DNA from: Hermatobates lingyangjiaoensis
Taxonomy: Eukaryota > Arthropoda > Insecta > Hemiptera > Hermatobatidae
Direction of reading: 5' to 3'
NCBI GenBank assembly: GCA_026182355.1
Contig: JAPFBL010000551.1
Span: forward strand, 23,501-87,500
Length of the DNA: 64,000 nt
Below are positions 13,189-21,600 of this stretch, piece by piece. The notes under the pieces were generated by a model, which did no database searches, had not been told where the DNA came from, and worked only from the letters and a program-made list of their open reading frames with translations. The position numbers were made by a program, and so were the translations under genes. Within the stretch, counting starts at the first letter, position 1. Every line of letters starts with the position of its first letter.

Positions 13189-15251
13189 ATTTCACATAAA
13201 CACGTGAAATAACAATCAATGATCAAACCACAATAAGAAAATGGGAAAACTAGACTAAGATCTTCAAACCGTAACAAGCGGTCTTCGTCAGAGTCAAAAA
13301 AAAACAGTTGGGGTTTTGACCCCGGCGAAGACCGCTTGTTACGGTTGAAAGATCTTAGTCTTGTGGTTGGATCATATATATATATATATGTATTCTCAAA
13401 GAGGTAGCAGGAAATGCTATATATATTAAAAAGGATTAAACTTCAATTAATTATAGAAGTGTATTAATTTATATCACTAATATCAAAATGGAATAATATT
13501 TATTCAGTTGTATTATATTTACTTTGTAATAGATTTTGTAAATAGAATTTTTTAAAATCAGAAGTAAAATATAAGGATAGTCATACACTTACACTTACTG
13601 TGATCATCACAGACTTAAAATTATTGAAACTGTGTTGATACAGAAATTGAAAGCACACATCAACTTGCAATTAGAGAATAGTTAAAGAATTTTAAAGTTA
13701 TTTCAGGCCTACTTAGACAAACATTTGAGTATCACTCCCGTCCAAGGGATTACACTAGGAAAGATTTGAAACATGACGGTGGGAAGTATGTTATCTTAAA
13801 AGGATGCACTCAGGAGGACAGAGAAACATCACAAAGAAACAAGTTTCCGCAAATTATGGTTACACTTTTTAATAATAAATATATAAAAACATTAATTCGG
13901 GACTTGGGTCAGTTTTTCAAGTTAAAATCAGACTCTAAAATGCTTATGTTTCTGTTTTTAGCTCAAAACCATTTTCATGTGCCAATGACATAGAAGAAAC
14001 AAAATTTTGTAAATATGATAAAAAATGAAAACCGAAACGTCAGCTAAACCGTTCTTGCAACTAATTCATTTAGTATCGAATTTTACAAACTAATTCATTG
14101 AAAGAACTGTTTAATTAAATTCCCATTTTAATTATTGCAATATATGTTAATAGTTTTAATACAATAAAAATAAAAGTTAAAGAAAAATAGCGGAATATAT
14201 TAATAGTGAATCATTAATCTAGATGGCACTGATTGTTTTACTTATTTGCTTCATTTTAAGCTTTCTATACACACCAAAGAACAAGAATTTTTATAAAAAA
14301 AATAATTAAAAAAAGGCTAGGTAATAAGAATTGAATTTATTTTTTTAACTAAATTAAGGGTTCATTGTCAATATCATATCATAATTCCATTCAATATCAA
14401 TCTTAACGAAATAAAATCACTCTCAACACAACAACAGAGACAGAGACGGACCGTTACACAGAGGTTATAAGGGATTTTGGAGTAATTTCTTTTTCTTAAA
14501 TGGCAACTCATACTTATATTGGGCTGAAATTAAGTTTATTGAATCAATATACGTTTAATTAGTTCTTGTTATATTCCTGGTTTGGGAGAAGACCGACCAA
14601 AACTATGAAATTTGGGAGTCTATGAAATAGACATTATTTACCTGAAATTATCAATTACAACAAAATCCATCCATGTTTACATTTTGAAATTATTAAAACA
14701 AATTACATTTATAAACATTTTGGCCATTGTTGATTTGTCAACTCTGGGGCTCAAACTCTCTCTGTTTCCATCTGATATTTATATTTAAATCAGCATGTGT
14801 CATAAATTTAACGCTAATTATTAAACAAATAATTAAATTAACTTACTGCAATACATAACCGGTTCAAGACAATTTCTGGTCCTGCAGAATACTGAATGAG
14901 ACTTCCCAGTAATTTTTCTTTCAAATTCGTATATTGGTCGGCAGGAACTTCAATCCAATGCCACATAATTTTAATTTGTAATGTCGTTGCTGCAAAGAAC
15001 TGTACTTCCGCCGACTAAAGACAAAATAAAATCACTTCTATCAACTTCACGCATATTCAAAGGCATTTAAGTAAGTAAGTTATATTGAAAATACATACTC
15101 TGCAAGGATTTAAGAGATCCCAAACAAAACTCCAGGCATTTGATGATGATTGAGCTTGAAGAAGCCATTGATGTGCTTGTGCTTGGAGAACTGAATCTGA
15201 ATGGTAAAACTGAGAAACTGCTAATTCTAAATTTTCTATGGTAACTTCCAT
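1031..15251 (-). CDS. IPO13: Importin-13 gene, N-terminal seven exons (partial; continues past left edge)
   Basis: Importin-13 is a karyopherin-beta transport receptor built of HEAT repeats. It binds RanGTP through its N-terminal importin-N domain and shuttles cargo across the nuclear pore. Seven minus-strand exons join in consistent phases: 15099..15251, 14847..15014, 12199..12351, 9674..9746, about 6502..6655, 6049..6208 and 1031..1420, giving 1251 nt (417 codons). The first exon begins MEVTIENLELAVSQFYHSDS and matches the importin-13 N-terminus, including a WLLQAQ motif. Later exons carry LLEVLSVIPEQ, SWLRFGVPLP, FGESHTALLL and TFTFWYIVQEE, in the order known for this family. The C-terminal half lies below coordinate 1. 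The exon 5 donor is uncertain. Introns are filled with PLE palindromes, SINEs and hAT elements. Transportin-3 is the nearest alternative, but the FWY block and the N-terminus fit importin-13 better (family motifs recalled, not searched). Confidence 0.9.
1541..1755 (-). mobile_element. tRNA-derived SINE, head-truncated
   Basis: Shares the 3' body of the window's SINE family (TAGAGTAGGGATCTTTAACG and GGTTTAACGTCC motifs) and ends at the left in TTAGGTTAGG. The tRNA-like A/B box head is missing. Confidence 0.8.
2024..2747 (-). pseudogene. Penelope-like element relic with GIY-YIG endonuclease codons
   Basis: On the minus strand the bases just below 2747 encode QINYNDRDSKYIGQTSQYLS, then SRISQHKTDI, CALAKHA, NFDFQNLVILDKEKHLRKIL and EIIHI. 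This is the GIY-YIG nuclease layout of Penelope-like retroelements (GVY..I..C, KYIGQT, R..QH, ALAKHA, LDKE). Stop codons and frameshifts show decay. Downstream on the same strand, near 2030-2072, lies CTGAGGA, a GACATA/TATGTC hairpin and GAAAC. A hAT element split the nuclease coding at 2747. Sequence at 2281-2380 recurs inverted near 3590-3700. Confidence 0.75.
2748..3542. mobile_element. hAT transposon relic (ZBED/Buster-like) with 8-bp target duplication
   Basis: Flanked by GCTAGACT at 2740-2747 and again at 3543-3550, an exact 8-bp duplication as expected for hAT. Ends are AGTAGTTCCCAACC and the inverse GGTTAGGAACCAGG. Inside, the plus strand near 2990-3080 encodes SRNRLNPQADMLL and IVPRFERLISMKQELKSH, like the C-terminal part of hAT/ZBED transposases, with frameshifts. 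It disrupted the PLE nuclease remnant. Confidence 0.75.
3551..4318. other. IPO13 intron, no gene seen
   Basis: AT-rich. The first 150 bp repeat, inverted, sequence from 2281-2380 (arms of the PLE relic). The rest shows no recognisable element or exon. Confidence 0.5.
4319..4565. repeat. Palindromic element, family C
   Basis: Inverted arms carrying CGTTTCGAACAC on the left and GTGTTCGAAACACG on the right, with AGAAATTTAAT flanks mirrored. It contains the CTGAAGA / GAACAC-GTGTTC / GAAAC core on the minus strand and ends with AATGAGTAAATA, shared with other family-C copies. Confidence 0.75.
4654..5045. repeat. Palindromic element, family C, long near-perfect arms
   Basis: Arms of about 140 bp (4661-4800 and 4861-4999) are near-perfect inverted copies. 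The right arm has CTGATGA at 4923-4929, T, GAACAC, loop AAA, GTGTTC, then GAAA at 4946-4949. It would fold into a long RNA hairpin if transcribed in either direction. Confidence 0.85.
5255..5935. repeat. Palindromic element, families C and J
   Basis: Starts with a GTTTCGAACACTTTGTGTTC core, then inverted copies of a segment with GTTTGTAGGTTTTTGTTT. The right part (5440-5935) is the same family as 43655-44625, ending near GGCGAAACGTCGGC and TTGAATTTTTATGACC. The minus-strand ORF of 69 codons here is low-complexity and not a gene. Confidence 0.65.
6049..6208 (-). CDS. IPO13: IPO13 exon 6
   Basis: Encodes NVDKECEALYQMATLPDSHS and a hydrophobic helix LEFLEIVLPLITVI, then SPTPSSPSDNP before a GTGAGT donor. 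It aligns in position with the SVEAIVNAI to LIPLVL segment of importin-13. The acceptor is TACTGTAG and the exon ends in phase 0. Confidence 0.8.
6314..6400. mobile_element. hAT-like terminal fragment
   Basis: GTGTTTCCCAAAGTGG followed by GC-rich GGGGGCGG blocks in AT-rich surroundings resembles a hAT end. Only one end was found. Confidence 0.35.
6502..6655 (-). CDS. IPO13: IPO13 exon 5 (3' boundary uncertain)
   Basis: The acceptor TTTGCAG at 6656 joins in phase with exon 4. It encodes VICLVESTMGCSIPQ, then SWLRFGVPLPSCISLARKLV, matching the SWVQLEVPL segment of the family. Two donors are adjacent: GT at 6502-6503 (phase 0, after CAG) and GT at 6500-6501 (phase 2, after CAGGT). Only the second joins exon 6 in frame at its best acceptor, so I chose it; a missed microexon is the alternative. 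Confidence 0.75.
6802..7017 (+). mobile_element. tRNA-derived SINE, plus orientation
   Basis: Begins with a degraded tRNA head (GGGGACAGG...) and has B box GGGTTCAATAC, then the shared body (GGTGAATAAATCTGAG, TAAATACACTTGA) to GTAGAATCAA. The A box is mutated. Confidence 0.75.
7331..7608 (-). mobile_element. tRNA-derived SINE
   Basis: Almost full length on the minus strand. The inverted B box GTATTGAACCCC lies near 7568, and the body motifs TTTAACGAGTACCTGACATC and GTGAATAAAT are present. Confidence 0.8.
7715..7945. repeat. Palindromic element, family D
   Basis: Arms of about 60 bp mirror around a 35-40 bp spacer. The right arm holds CTGATGG, C, GGTT, CA, ACC, GAAA at 7853-7873. The left arm holds the same on the minus strand with CTGATGA. 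A tract CCCTATCTCAACTCTC precedes the core. Confidence 0.8.
8168..8243 (-). mobile_element. SINE tail fragment
   Basis: GGTTAGGTTACAGTGG followed by the CACGAGAGAGAACACACATA-type end and CTTGTGATACCACA of the SINE 3' region; the remainder is missing. Confidence 0.6.
8797..9042 (+). pseudogene. Non-LTR retrotransposon C-terminus (R1/Jockey-like)
   Basis: Encodes NRFKRVEDPTCLCGWSPETV, then QHVIEECPRYEYER and about 45 more residues to a stop. The CxC...ETVxHVxxECPRY pattern is the post-RNase H zinc-knuckle tail of Jockey/R1-group elements. The upstream RNase H part is not readable. A run of about 21 C's follows at 9103-9123, an odd feature in this AT-rich region. Confidence 0.6.
9140..9375 (-). 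mobile_element. Repeat with coding-like segment, related to 19356-19615
   Basis: The minus strand reads VLIAVHLSFPAITPKIKSG, FNVLPFCHLQ and GVSEVDLAEAG. The copy at 19356-19615 reads [20 protein letters not shown] and, in another frame, [12 protein letters not shown]. Two diverged copies with shared DNA (CCTGTTTTGAT, GGAGGCGGGC) show it is a dispersed element, probably from a non-LTR element. Its class is not established. Confidence 0.45.
9674..9746 (-). CDS. IPO13: IPO13 exon 4 (short)
   Basis: Only 73 bp: FEPMPLKHKHKRMIQNDLEC and four more residues, between a TTTTACAG acceptor and a GTAACA donor, ending in phase 1. It follows VIPEQ in frame. Similarity is weak because the exon is short; placement rests on phase and order. 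Confidence 0.75.
9940..10570. mobile_element. Palindromic element, family E, with PLE C-terminal codons between arms
   Basis: Inverted arms at about 10030-10160 and 10365-10500, flanked on both sides by (TA)n. The minus strand of 10160-10369 encodes RRRNIIESALIKNFYGHLI and LDKLDEILIKEISKQ, resembling the end of Penelope-type polyproteins. Just 3' on that strand is CTGATGA, T, GTT-GT-AAC, GAAA at 10058-10077. The protein match is from memory of the family. Confidence 0.65.
10570..10745. repeat. Palindromic element, family F
   Basis: GGTCAAATTTTCAAGG at the left and CCTAGAAAATTGACCG at the right mirror each other; GCCGACGTTTCGG / CCGAAACGTCGTCGG lies at the centre. (TA)n lies on both sides. 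Confidence 0.75.
10948..11260. repeat. Palindromic element, family A
   Basis: Starts ATGATCAAACCACAATAAG and ends with the mirror TTGTGGTTTGATCATTG. Between the arms lie GAAAACATCTGG repeats. A core CTGACGA...GTTGAAAG lies at 11146-11173. The trailing TTATTTCACGTGTTTATGTG is itself a small hairpin (CACGTG). There are about nine family members in the window. Confidence 0.8.
11280..12145. repeat. Families F (partial) and C palindromic elements
   Basis: 11280-11400 has a short family-F relic. 11515-12145 is family C: arms ATGAAATGGTCTCCACATAT... and the mirror at the right, with CTGAGGA, A, GAACAC-TAC-GTGTTC, GAAAC on the plus strand near 12025-12052. It ends with AATGAGTAAATACC. Confidence 0.75.
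12199..12351 (-). CDS. IPO13: IPO13 exon 3
   Basis: 51 codons, phase 0 to phase 0, with a TGCTTCAG acceptor and a GTAATA donor. It encodes LSAFIIQTTPAFWPNSFQDL and ends LLEVLSVIPEQ, matching the family LLELLTVLPEE segment. A (TA)n run and a palindromic PLE relic begin within about 25 bp of the acceptor, on the intron side. Confidence 0.88.
12361..13035. repeat. Palindromic element, family B
   Basis: (TA)n, then an arm with TTTGCCGACGTTTCGAC and its mirror. The plus-strand core is CTGAAGA (12943-12949), T, GACATA, loop AATA, TATGTC, GAAA (12967-12970), a perfect 6-bp hairpin. The family matches the 3' end of the PLE relic at 2024-2747. Apparent ORFs here are not genes. Confidence 0.8.
13080..13375. 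repeat. Families F (half) and A palindromic elements with (TA)n
   Basis: 13080-13150 is a half family-F copy ending in (TA)n. 13190-13375 is a family-A palindrome with GACCGCTTGTTACGG and the mirrored arm, again followed by (TA)n. Confidence 0.75.
13595..14050 (+). pseudogene. Penelope-like element C-terminal relic
   Basis: The plus strand near 13603-13685 reads DHHRLKIIETVLIQKLKAHI, then NLQLEN, similar to the RRxxIxExxxIxxxxxxIN end of PLE proteins. About 340 bp later comes ACCGAAACGTCAGC, the GAAAC half of a decayed core. Reading frames in between are open but featureless (a 75-codon stretch at 13766-13993). Confidence 0.5.
14847..15014 (-). CDS. IPO13: IPO13 exon 2
   Basis: 56 codons between a CTTTAG acceptor and a GTAAGT donor, phase 0 at both ends. 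It encodes EVQFFAATTLQIKIMWHW, then QYTNLKEKLL and IVLNRLCIA. The counterparts in vertebrate importin-13 are the YFGASALHIKI and RLCVALA segments of the first HEAT repeats. Confidence 0.88.
15099..15251 (-). CDS. IPO13: IPO13 exon 1 (start codon)
   Basis: Encodes 51 residues beginning MEVTIENLELAVSQFYHSDS and ending DLLNPCR, followed by a GTATGT donor. It ends in phase 0. This is the start of the importin-N region, with the typical VxxALxQxY-like helix and a WLLQAQ motif. The ATG at 15251 is the only in-frame start that fits the family N-terminus. It faces the TRIP13 start at 15643. Confidence 0.9.
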
Positions 15252-15320
15252 TTTAATAATTATACTAAATAAATTAAAAATTACAATAAATATGAACTAT
15301 AATTATGATGCAGCTAGACA

Positions 15321-15330
15321 TTTTCGCGCC
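15321..15330 (+). promoter_or_regulatory. E2F-type site
   Basis: TTTTCGCGCC contains TTTCGCGC, an exact match to the E2F consensus TTTSSCGC. It lies 70 bp upstream of the IPO13 ATG and about 310 bp upstream of the TRIP13 ATG. Cell-cycle control of TRIP13 would suit its checkpoint role. A single match can arise by chance. Confidence 0.45.
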
Positions 15331-15590
15331 CATTGCGTTTTACAAAAGAGTACGCTATATTATGCTATTAACGGAAGACTGTTAAAGTAAAACAGATTAA
15401 ACTAAAAATGTTGCAGTTACTAACCTGAGAGACAACATTATGAAGGTTACTTATCAGTTTATCCAGGATACACCCATTGAATGTAATGCCGTATGCTAAA
15501 AGAGTAGTGTATTTTCTATTGGTAACACTGCAATCTTAAACCGCTTCTTTTTCTTTATATTTGGATTTTGAACCCAACGGTTAGTTCCAC

Positions 15591-15596
15591 GATTGG
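15591..15596 (-). promoter_or_regulatory. CCAAT box (inverted)
   Basis: GATTGG on the plus strand (CCAATC on the minus), about 50 bp before the TRIP13 ATG. CCAAT boxes are common in short bidirectional promoters; the match is short. Confidence 0.3.
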
Positions 15597-15642
15597 TTGT
15601 TTATACCAGTTATTGCTTCGACTTAATTTATTTTATTTAATT

Positions 15643-15695
15643 ATGCATATAGGAAAAAATAAACTTCATATTGAAGTCATTAGAAGTAAAGAAAG
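15643..15695 (+). CDS. TRIP13: TRIP13 exon 1 (start codon)
   Basis: 53 bp encoding [17 protein letters not shown] plus two bases of a split Ser codon, then a GTATG donor. [10 protein letters not shown] corresponds to the VHVEVHQ strand at the TRIP13 N-terminus. The ATG gives a protein of expected length; no earlier in-frame ATG fits. Confidence 0.8.
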
Positions 15696-18600
15696 GTATG
15701 AAAGTTAAATATATATAAATAATTTGAATTGCATTTTTGTGTGAGAGTTACTGATCATTTGTTTTCCATTTTAGCAATCTTCATTCGAAAGAATTATCAG
15801 ATTTAGTGAAAACTGAACTAAAAAGTCATAGTGATATCAATGTAAATTACTCTATTAGACAAATTAACTCCGAAAATCTTAGATCCAACGTTCATACTAT
15901 TCAAGTTTGTGAATTAGAACGACTGACATCTGTAGAGGTACAGTTTGCAAACTTTCCATTCATTATTACTATTATACAAAAAAATAAAACTCAGCCTTTG
16001 GATTATAAAATGTAATAAACTAAATAGCCTAAATTTGGGAATCATGGAGTTTAAGGTTCATAAACTACTAATGTAGCTAACCTGGGCTTTCCTCAACTTG
16101 TTGAAATTATTTAGATAATCTTTAGTTGTTTTTTTTATAAATCTTCGCTTCAATGTTATTCCTGTTTGTTTATAGTGTATTTGTCTACAATCCTTACATT
16201 TCAATTCATATACTCCAATTTTTATCATATTTATTTATTGTCTTATTATTCTGTTGTTTTAGTAAATTAGCGATTTTTGGGCTGAATTTTATTGATGCTT
16301 GTGTATCTTTGTTAGAAGGTTTATTAGTGTAGGTTTTTCTCTATTTTCTACTTTAGCATTTTTGTTTATTCGGATTATACCACTTGTTATGACTATTATT
16401 TTTGTGGTGTTTAATTGTTAATCAAGTTTGTTTGGAACCATCATATCATAACAATCTTTATTGTCATTAATCCATCAATCATAAATCGAAATGTTTTTGT
16501 TTTCTATAGTGTTGGGTAGATTGAATTATACCAACAGTGGTTGATTTTGTGCATACTTTGAAATTGAGTTCCACATATAAAATTCTATGGCATTTAGCTT
16601 ATTATTTATTTCAATTTCAATTGTAAATTTGATTTTCTTATTTTCAGAATTGGGATACTTTTTTTATATCTATTGTACTTTCATTGTGTTATGTAATTTT
16701 GTTTGCATTTATCATTATTTATACCATTTTGCATCCACAAATAAGGGTTGTACGATGATCTGTTCAATTTGTCATTTGAGACCATTATATTCGTGATCGC
16801 CTTTTTATTTTTATTATTTGAGGGTGACTATAGCACTGCGTTTTAAAAAAAAACTATTGTACTTCCCCTCTTATGTACTAAAGTACCTCAGCAGTTAGCT
16901 TCAACGCCTCCAAGAAGCTCAGCACTGTTGCTGGTTCCAGCAGTAAAAGTTTTTCTATGGTTTGTTGAGTGTCCCGAAGCACCTGCCTCTCTGCAGCAAA
17001 GTTGCCTTACAAGTTAACAGCAGGTGCAACGGTGTTTCTTCCTCTTTGCAGAATTTGCACAAACCATCATTGATAATGTCCATTCAGGCTCCATATGTTT
17101 CGGGAGAAAGTAACTTCCTTTCTCCTTCTTCGGGATGGTCTTCTTTGGGTCCTCAGGTGTACTTGTGAGAGGTTCCCACTAGTTAGCGCTTTTGGACCCT
17201 CTGCGCTTCCGGAGGATGGTCTCCAAACTTCCTTCTCCTTACAGGGGAAAATCCCTGAAGCTCTATCGGTGGTATTTTGTCCGCTCCGGCAGAGCAACGC
17301 ATACCGGAGTAAAGCTATTTACTCAAGGGGTCGCCTGGTACCCTTGAGGCTCCGTTCATAATACAGAAACCCCTGTATCATCCATCCTTCGGCACAGATC
17401 GCATAACACCTTAGATTAAGGCTGGGATAAAAGGAGGGGATTTGGTGATTAGGAAGGATGGGAAACGAAGGTGGTCAGGCCCAGCCCCTGATCACCTTCT
17501 CCTCCTCTTTCGTTTGTCCATGCATATAGTAGGTTAACAGGGTAGCCTCTTAAGGCTGAAAGTTGGAGTTTCGTGTTAGAGGCGCTTAATCACTCCATTA
17601 GTACCCCGCGATCTCCTTTGATTTAATAAGAATTTCTTACTATATATTATATAGAAATATAATTATATTTAGTTATAATATATATATATAATTATATAAT
17701 TAGTTTATATAGAAATATTTCTTACTATATAAACTATAGATTTCTTGTTTAATCACACACCTCAGTAACCGTACAAAACCCTCCTAGCATTGAATTCTTT
17801 GTGTTCATATCGATGGGAAATAAATTCGATTCTAGTTTTGATTTCAATTGTACATCCTATATATTAATAAGCTAGTAACCATTATATCACTCTTTGACCT
17901 AATAATATAGATAATTGGGCATATCTAATTGTTGTAATTATTAGAAGTACAAATCAAAGTCATCATAATTAGACCTCATTATATTCTCTAATCTATATAT
18001 AAATTCTCTTCGTGGCTCTGTATGTATGTTTGTACCTTATGCATTTGGCCTACAATGGACCTTTTTCAAAAATTCTTTTGCAAGGCACTTTCTATAGGTC
18101 TTGGGGTGGTTTTAGGCTATTAAACTCTGGGGGGCAGGCTAACCCCGGCACGCTAGGGCATAAAAACTTCAAAAATTTGCCATTTTTTAGTTTTTGCATT
18201 TTTTCTCAAGAAATCTGGCGTCTACGGCCTTAATGCATAAAATATGAAATGTTGGAAATAAAAATCGAGCTCAATGTTATTTAATGATTTTTTTTTGATC
18301 TAGGATGCTTCTTTCATAGCCAAGGTACCACTATTCTCCTGAAAATGTTAAAAAACGTCCAAGGGACTGTAGATCATGAATGAAGAATTGTAAGACAAAA
18401 ATGCATAAAATAATATTGAACCCAATTTTTATTTCCATCATTTCATATTTTATACTTAAAACTTCTAGACCCGGGCAACGCCGGGTATTTCTGCTTGTTA
18501 GCATTTAATAGAGCATCAGATGTGTAGTCTATTGTATGAACGTACTTTTACTTTTTATACCTAAAAATAGCACACTACATGAGGATGAATTCAGTTATTT

Positions 18601-21600
18601 TTTTTTTTTTTGAAAATTACATTGATTCAGAACATATTTTTTTTATCCCTAAACATATAAATTAAATTTTGTTGAATTATTGAACCTAGTATTAGCAATT
18701 TATCAAAAAAAAAATCATAAAATTCCGATTGTTACAAAGGGCAATATACTATAAAAACTGAAATTTGGTTTTGGAATAATGAACCACCTACCGTACCGAT
18801 GGTTCGTTATTGTTGGACCACAATACTGGTGGATTTGTTGGCGTTTATTTACATTGACTTAGACATATTTTAAGTGAAATAAAATTATTTAGAGGTTTAT
18901 TACAAATATGTTAAATATTCAAATGAGTAGATAATATGTTGTTAGGTTAGGTTAGGTTGCAGTCCCACAAGGGAACACACGTAGGCCGAGCATTGGCCCT
19001 TTGTGATACTACACAATGAAGATTGATTCTACAGTGGGAGTCCTAAATTTTGCCTAACTCAAGTGTATTTAGAGTAGGGATCTTTAACGAGTACCTCACA
19101 TCGTACAGGCTCGGGACCGACGGTTTAATGTCCTTCTCCGAGGGACGACGTGCTCAGATTTATTCACCTCCCGCGTGAATAAATCGAGGGCCAGGTGAGG
19201 ATTGAACCCCGGTACTATCAGTTCAGAGGTGAGCACGTAACCACTGAGCTAGCTTGGCCCCCTTAAATTTTGCCTAACTCAAGTGTATTTAGAGTAGGGA
19301 TCTTTAATGAGTATCTGACATCGTACAGCCTCGGGATCGACGGTTTAACGTCCTTTTTCATAAGTCTTTTAGCAATCTTTAAGACTTTTCTTCAGTTTGA
19401 TTTTAAAATGCTTGATGTCTGTCGTGGTTGCCCGCCTCCGTGAGTTCCACCTTGGGCACTCCGGGGATTACTGGGGGAGTGGCCCTTTCTTTTGTCGCTT
19501 CGCTTGCGTTCTGCGGGGTGGCTAAAGGGCACCACGTAAAAAACTTCGATCTGCTCTGCTTTGTTCCATATAATGGTCGGAAGGCCAATTGGTATATGGG
19601 AATAAATCAAAACAGGGTTTAACGTCCTTCTCCGAGGAACGACGTGCTCAGATTTATTCACCTCCCGTATGAATAAATCGAGAGCCAGGTGGGTATCGAA
19701 CCCCGGTCCTATCAGTTCAAAGGTAACCACTGAGCTAACCTGCCCCCCTCAGATAATATGTTAGGAGAATAAAATTTTTAAATGTAAAAAACATTGACCC
19801 AGGGTTGCATCGTAGAAGAAAAGGGGGTTTTAGTTGGTATTCTGGTTTACCTGGGATATGTGAGTAAATACATTTCACCTCCCCCCCGAATTAAAGTGTT
19901 TCTTTGGTTTCAGAGTCAAGAAGACAATGAAAGCAGCGTTGACAAAGTAACTCTGAGTAATGTAAAGTTGTGTATCCATGTTTATCGACTGTATGAAGGC
20001 GGCTGCAGTGCTGACATAGCAGACTCTGATGACGACCAAGCCTCTGCCGTTTATTGGACTTTACCTACAGTCGAGTTCAACGGACTCTGGGATTCACTCG
20101 TCTTTGACTCTGACATTAAAGAAAAGGTATTAGTTGTTGTATTTGGAGGGTAAAAAGCTAATGAAATGGTCTTCACAATAAACATTTAATGGTAAAAAGC
20201 TTTCACATAAACACGTGAAATAACAATCAATGATCAAACCACAATAAGAAATGGGAAAACAAGACTAAGATCTTTCAACCGTAACAAGGACTCTGACGAA
20301 GACCGCTTGTATTACGTAGTGTTCTTCCTCAGGTATTAACGAAAAAATACAATCATACCAGAGAGTTATCTATAACACAAAGTAAATAATAGTATAAAAT
20401 AAGAGGAGGGCCTAGTCGGTACCTTCAAAGAAGTGGTTAACAAATATTTTAATTTACTGAATTAATTATAATAGCCTGTATTATCTGTATACTCTAATAG
20501 CAATTACTCTGTCATTATTATAGTTATTTTATTATTGTTAAATTATTGTATTTAAGCTATATTTACATAAAATAATGGAAATTATTGTGTAACATTAAAG
20601 ATTTTGATGCATGTGGTGCCTCCAGGTGGAGCATGCTGTCCTCTGACAATAAAAAAAAATTATAAAATAAAATAAGGAAGAGAATACGAACCTAAGGGTG
20701 AGTGTCTGTGGTACAACTGACTGGGAATAGTTGTATTTATATATTGCAGGGGTTCTCAATGGATGGAGGGGGGAGTTAAATTCACCCCCAATGGGTTTTT
20801 AAGGGGTGAATTGTGACCTCAATAAATTTACAGAGTGAGGAAAGCTATTATAAGTTTTGGCATATTAATTATAAATTGCAAAATACGATTTTGATTGAAT
20901 TAATATTGTAATATTCACTAGACTACTCGTGACCCTTTGTGTCACTCAGAAATTATAACAATAGAGACTGAAAAAAATTCACTGAATATGATTGACAGGG
21001 ATAATTTTAACTGTTGTTTCTTGTTATTAAGGCACGGAAACAGATTCTTATATGGCCCAAGCTTTTTCATATAGTATTCTTAACATGATTCAAGATATAT
21101 ACACAGTAAGTATATTTAGCAACATAAAAATCATTTATTTTACCATAAAAATAAATAAAACCTTGATTGAAGTTATATGAAAAATATTTTTTTAAAAAAA
21201 CAAACTTTTAAATTGCTATTTTCAATTATTTACCTAACATAAAATACGTATAATGAAAGGAATGTATCTTTATAATATTACCTTAGAACATTCGTATTTT
21301 ATATGACAGTTTTGTTCAATTTTGTTTCTAAAGTTATTCATTTTTTAACCTCTAATGTAATAGTTTATTATATGTGTATTTGTTATATTTATTTATAATA
21401 CATTTGCAGTACTGTCGTCAGCGAGCACGCAAGCCTCTGGGCTACTCAGGCTCTAGGCCTTATTTTATTACCAGTGTTTATATTACGCAATGATTAAATT
21501 AAAAAAAACATTGTTTGTTACATTTATATACTAGGAAATGTGCCCGTCTTTGACGGAATCAAAAATTCTATTATATGTACTTCGTATTCCAAAATGTCAT

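Larger units (their letters stand above)
15252..15642. promoter_or_regulatory. Candidate bidirectional promoter between IPO13 and TRIP13
   Basis: 391 bp between two divergent start codons. Both 5' untranslated regions and any shared promoter must lie here, unless upstream noncoding exons exist. It is free of the SINE and palindrome families that fill the neighbouring introns. It holds a TTTTCGCGCC site at 15321-15330 and an inverted CCAAT box at 15591-15596. No clear TATA box in a fitting place was found. Function is inferred. Confidence 0.6.

Noticed and set aside
15806..16015. Separate small gene of 69 codons
   Set aside because: It is TRIP13 exon 2 read through its donor at 15938 into the intron.
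20750..20940. Possible hAT end (GGGGTTCTCAATGG)
   Set aside because: Only one end and no duplication or coding remnant could be found.
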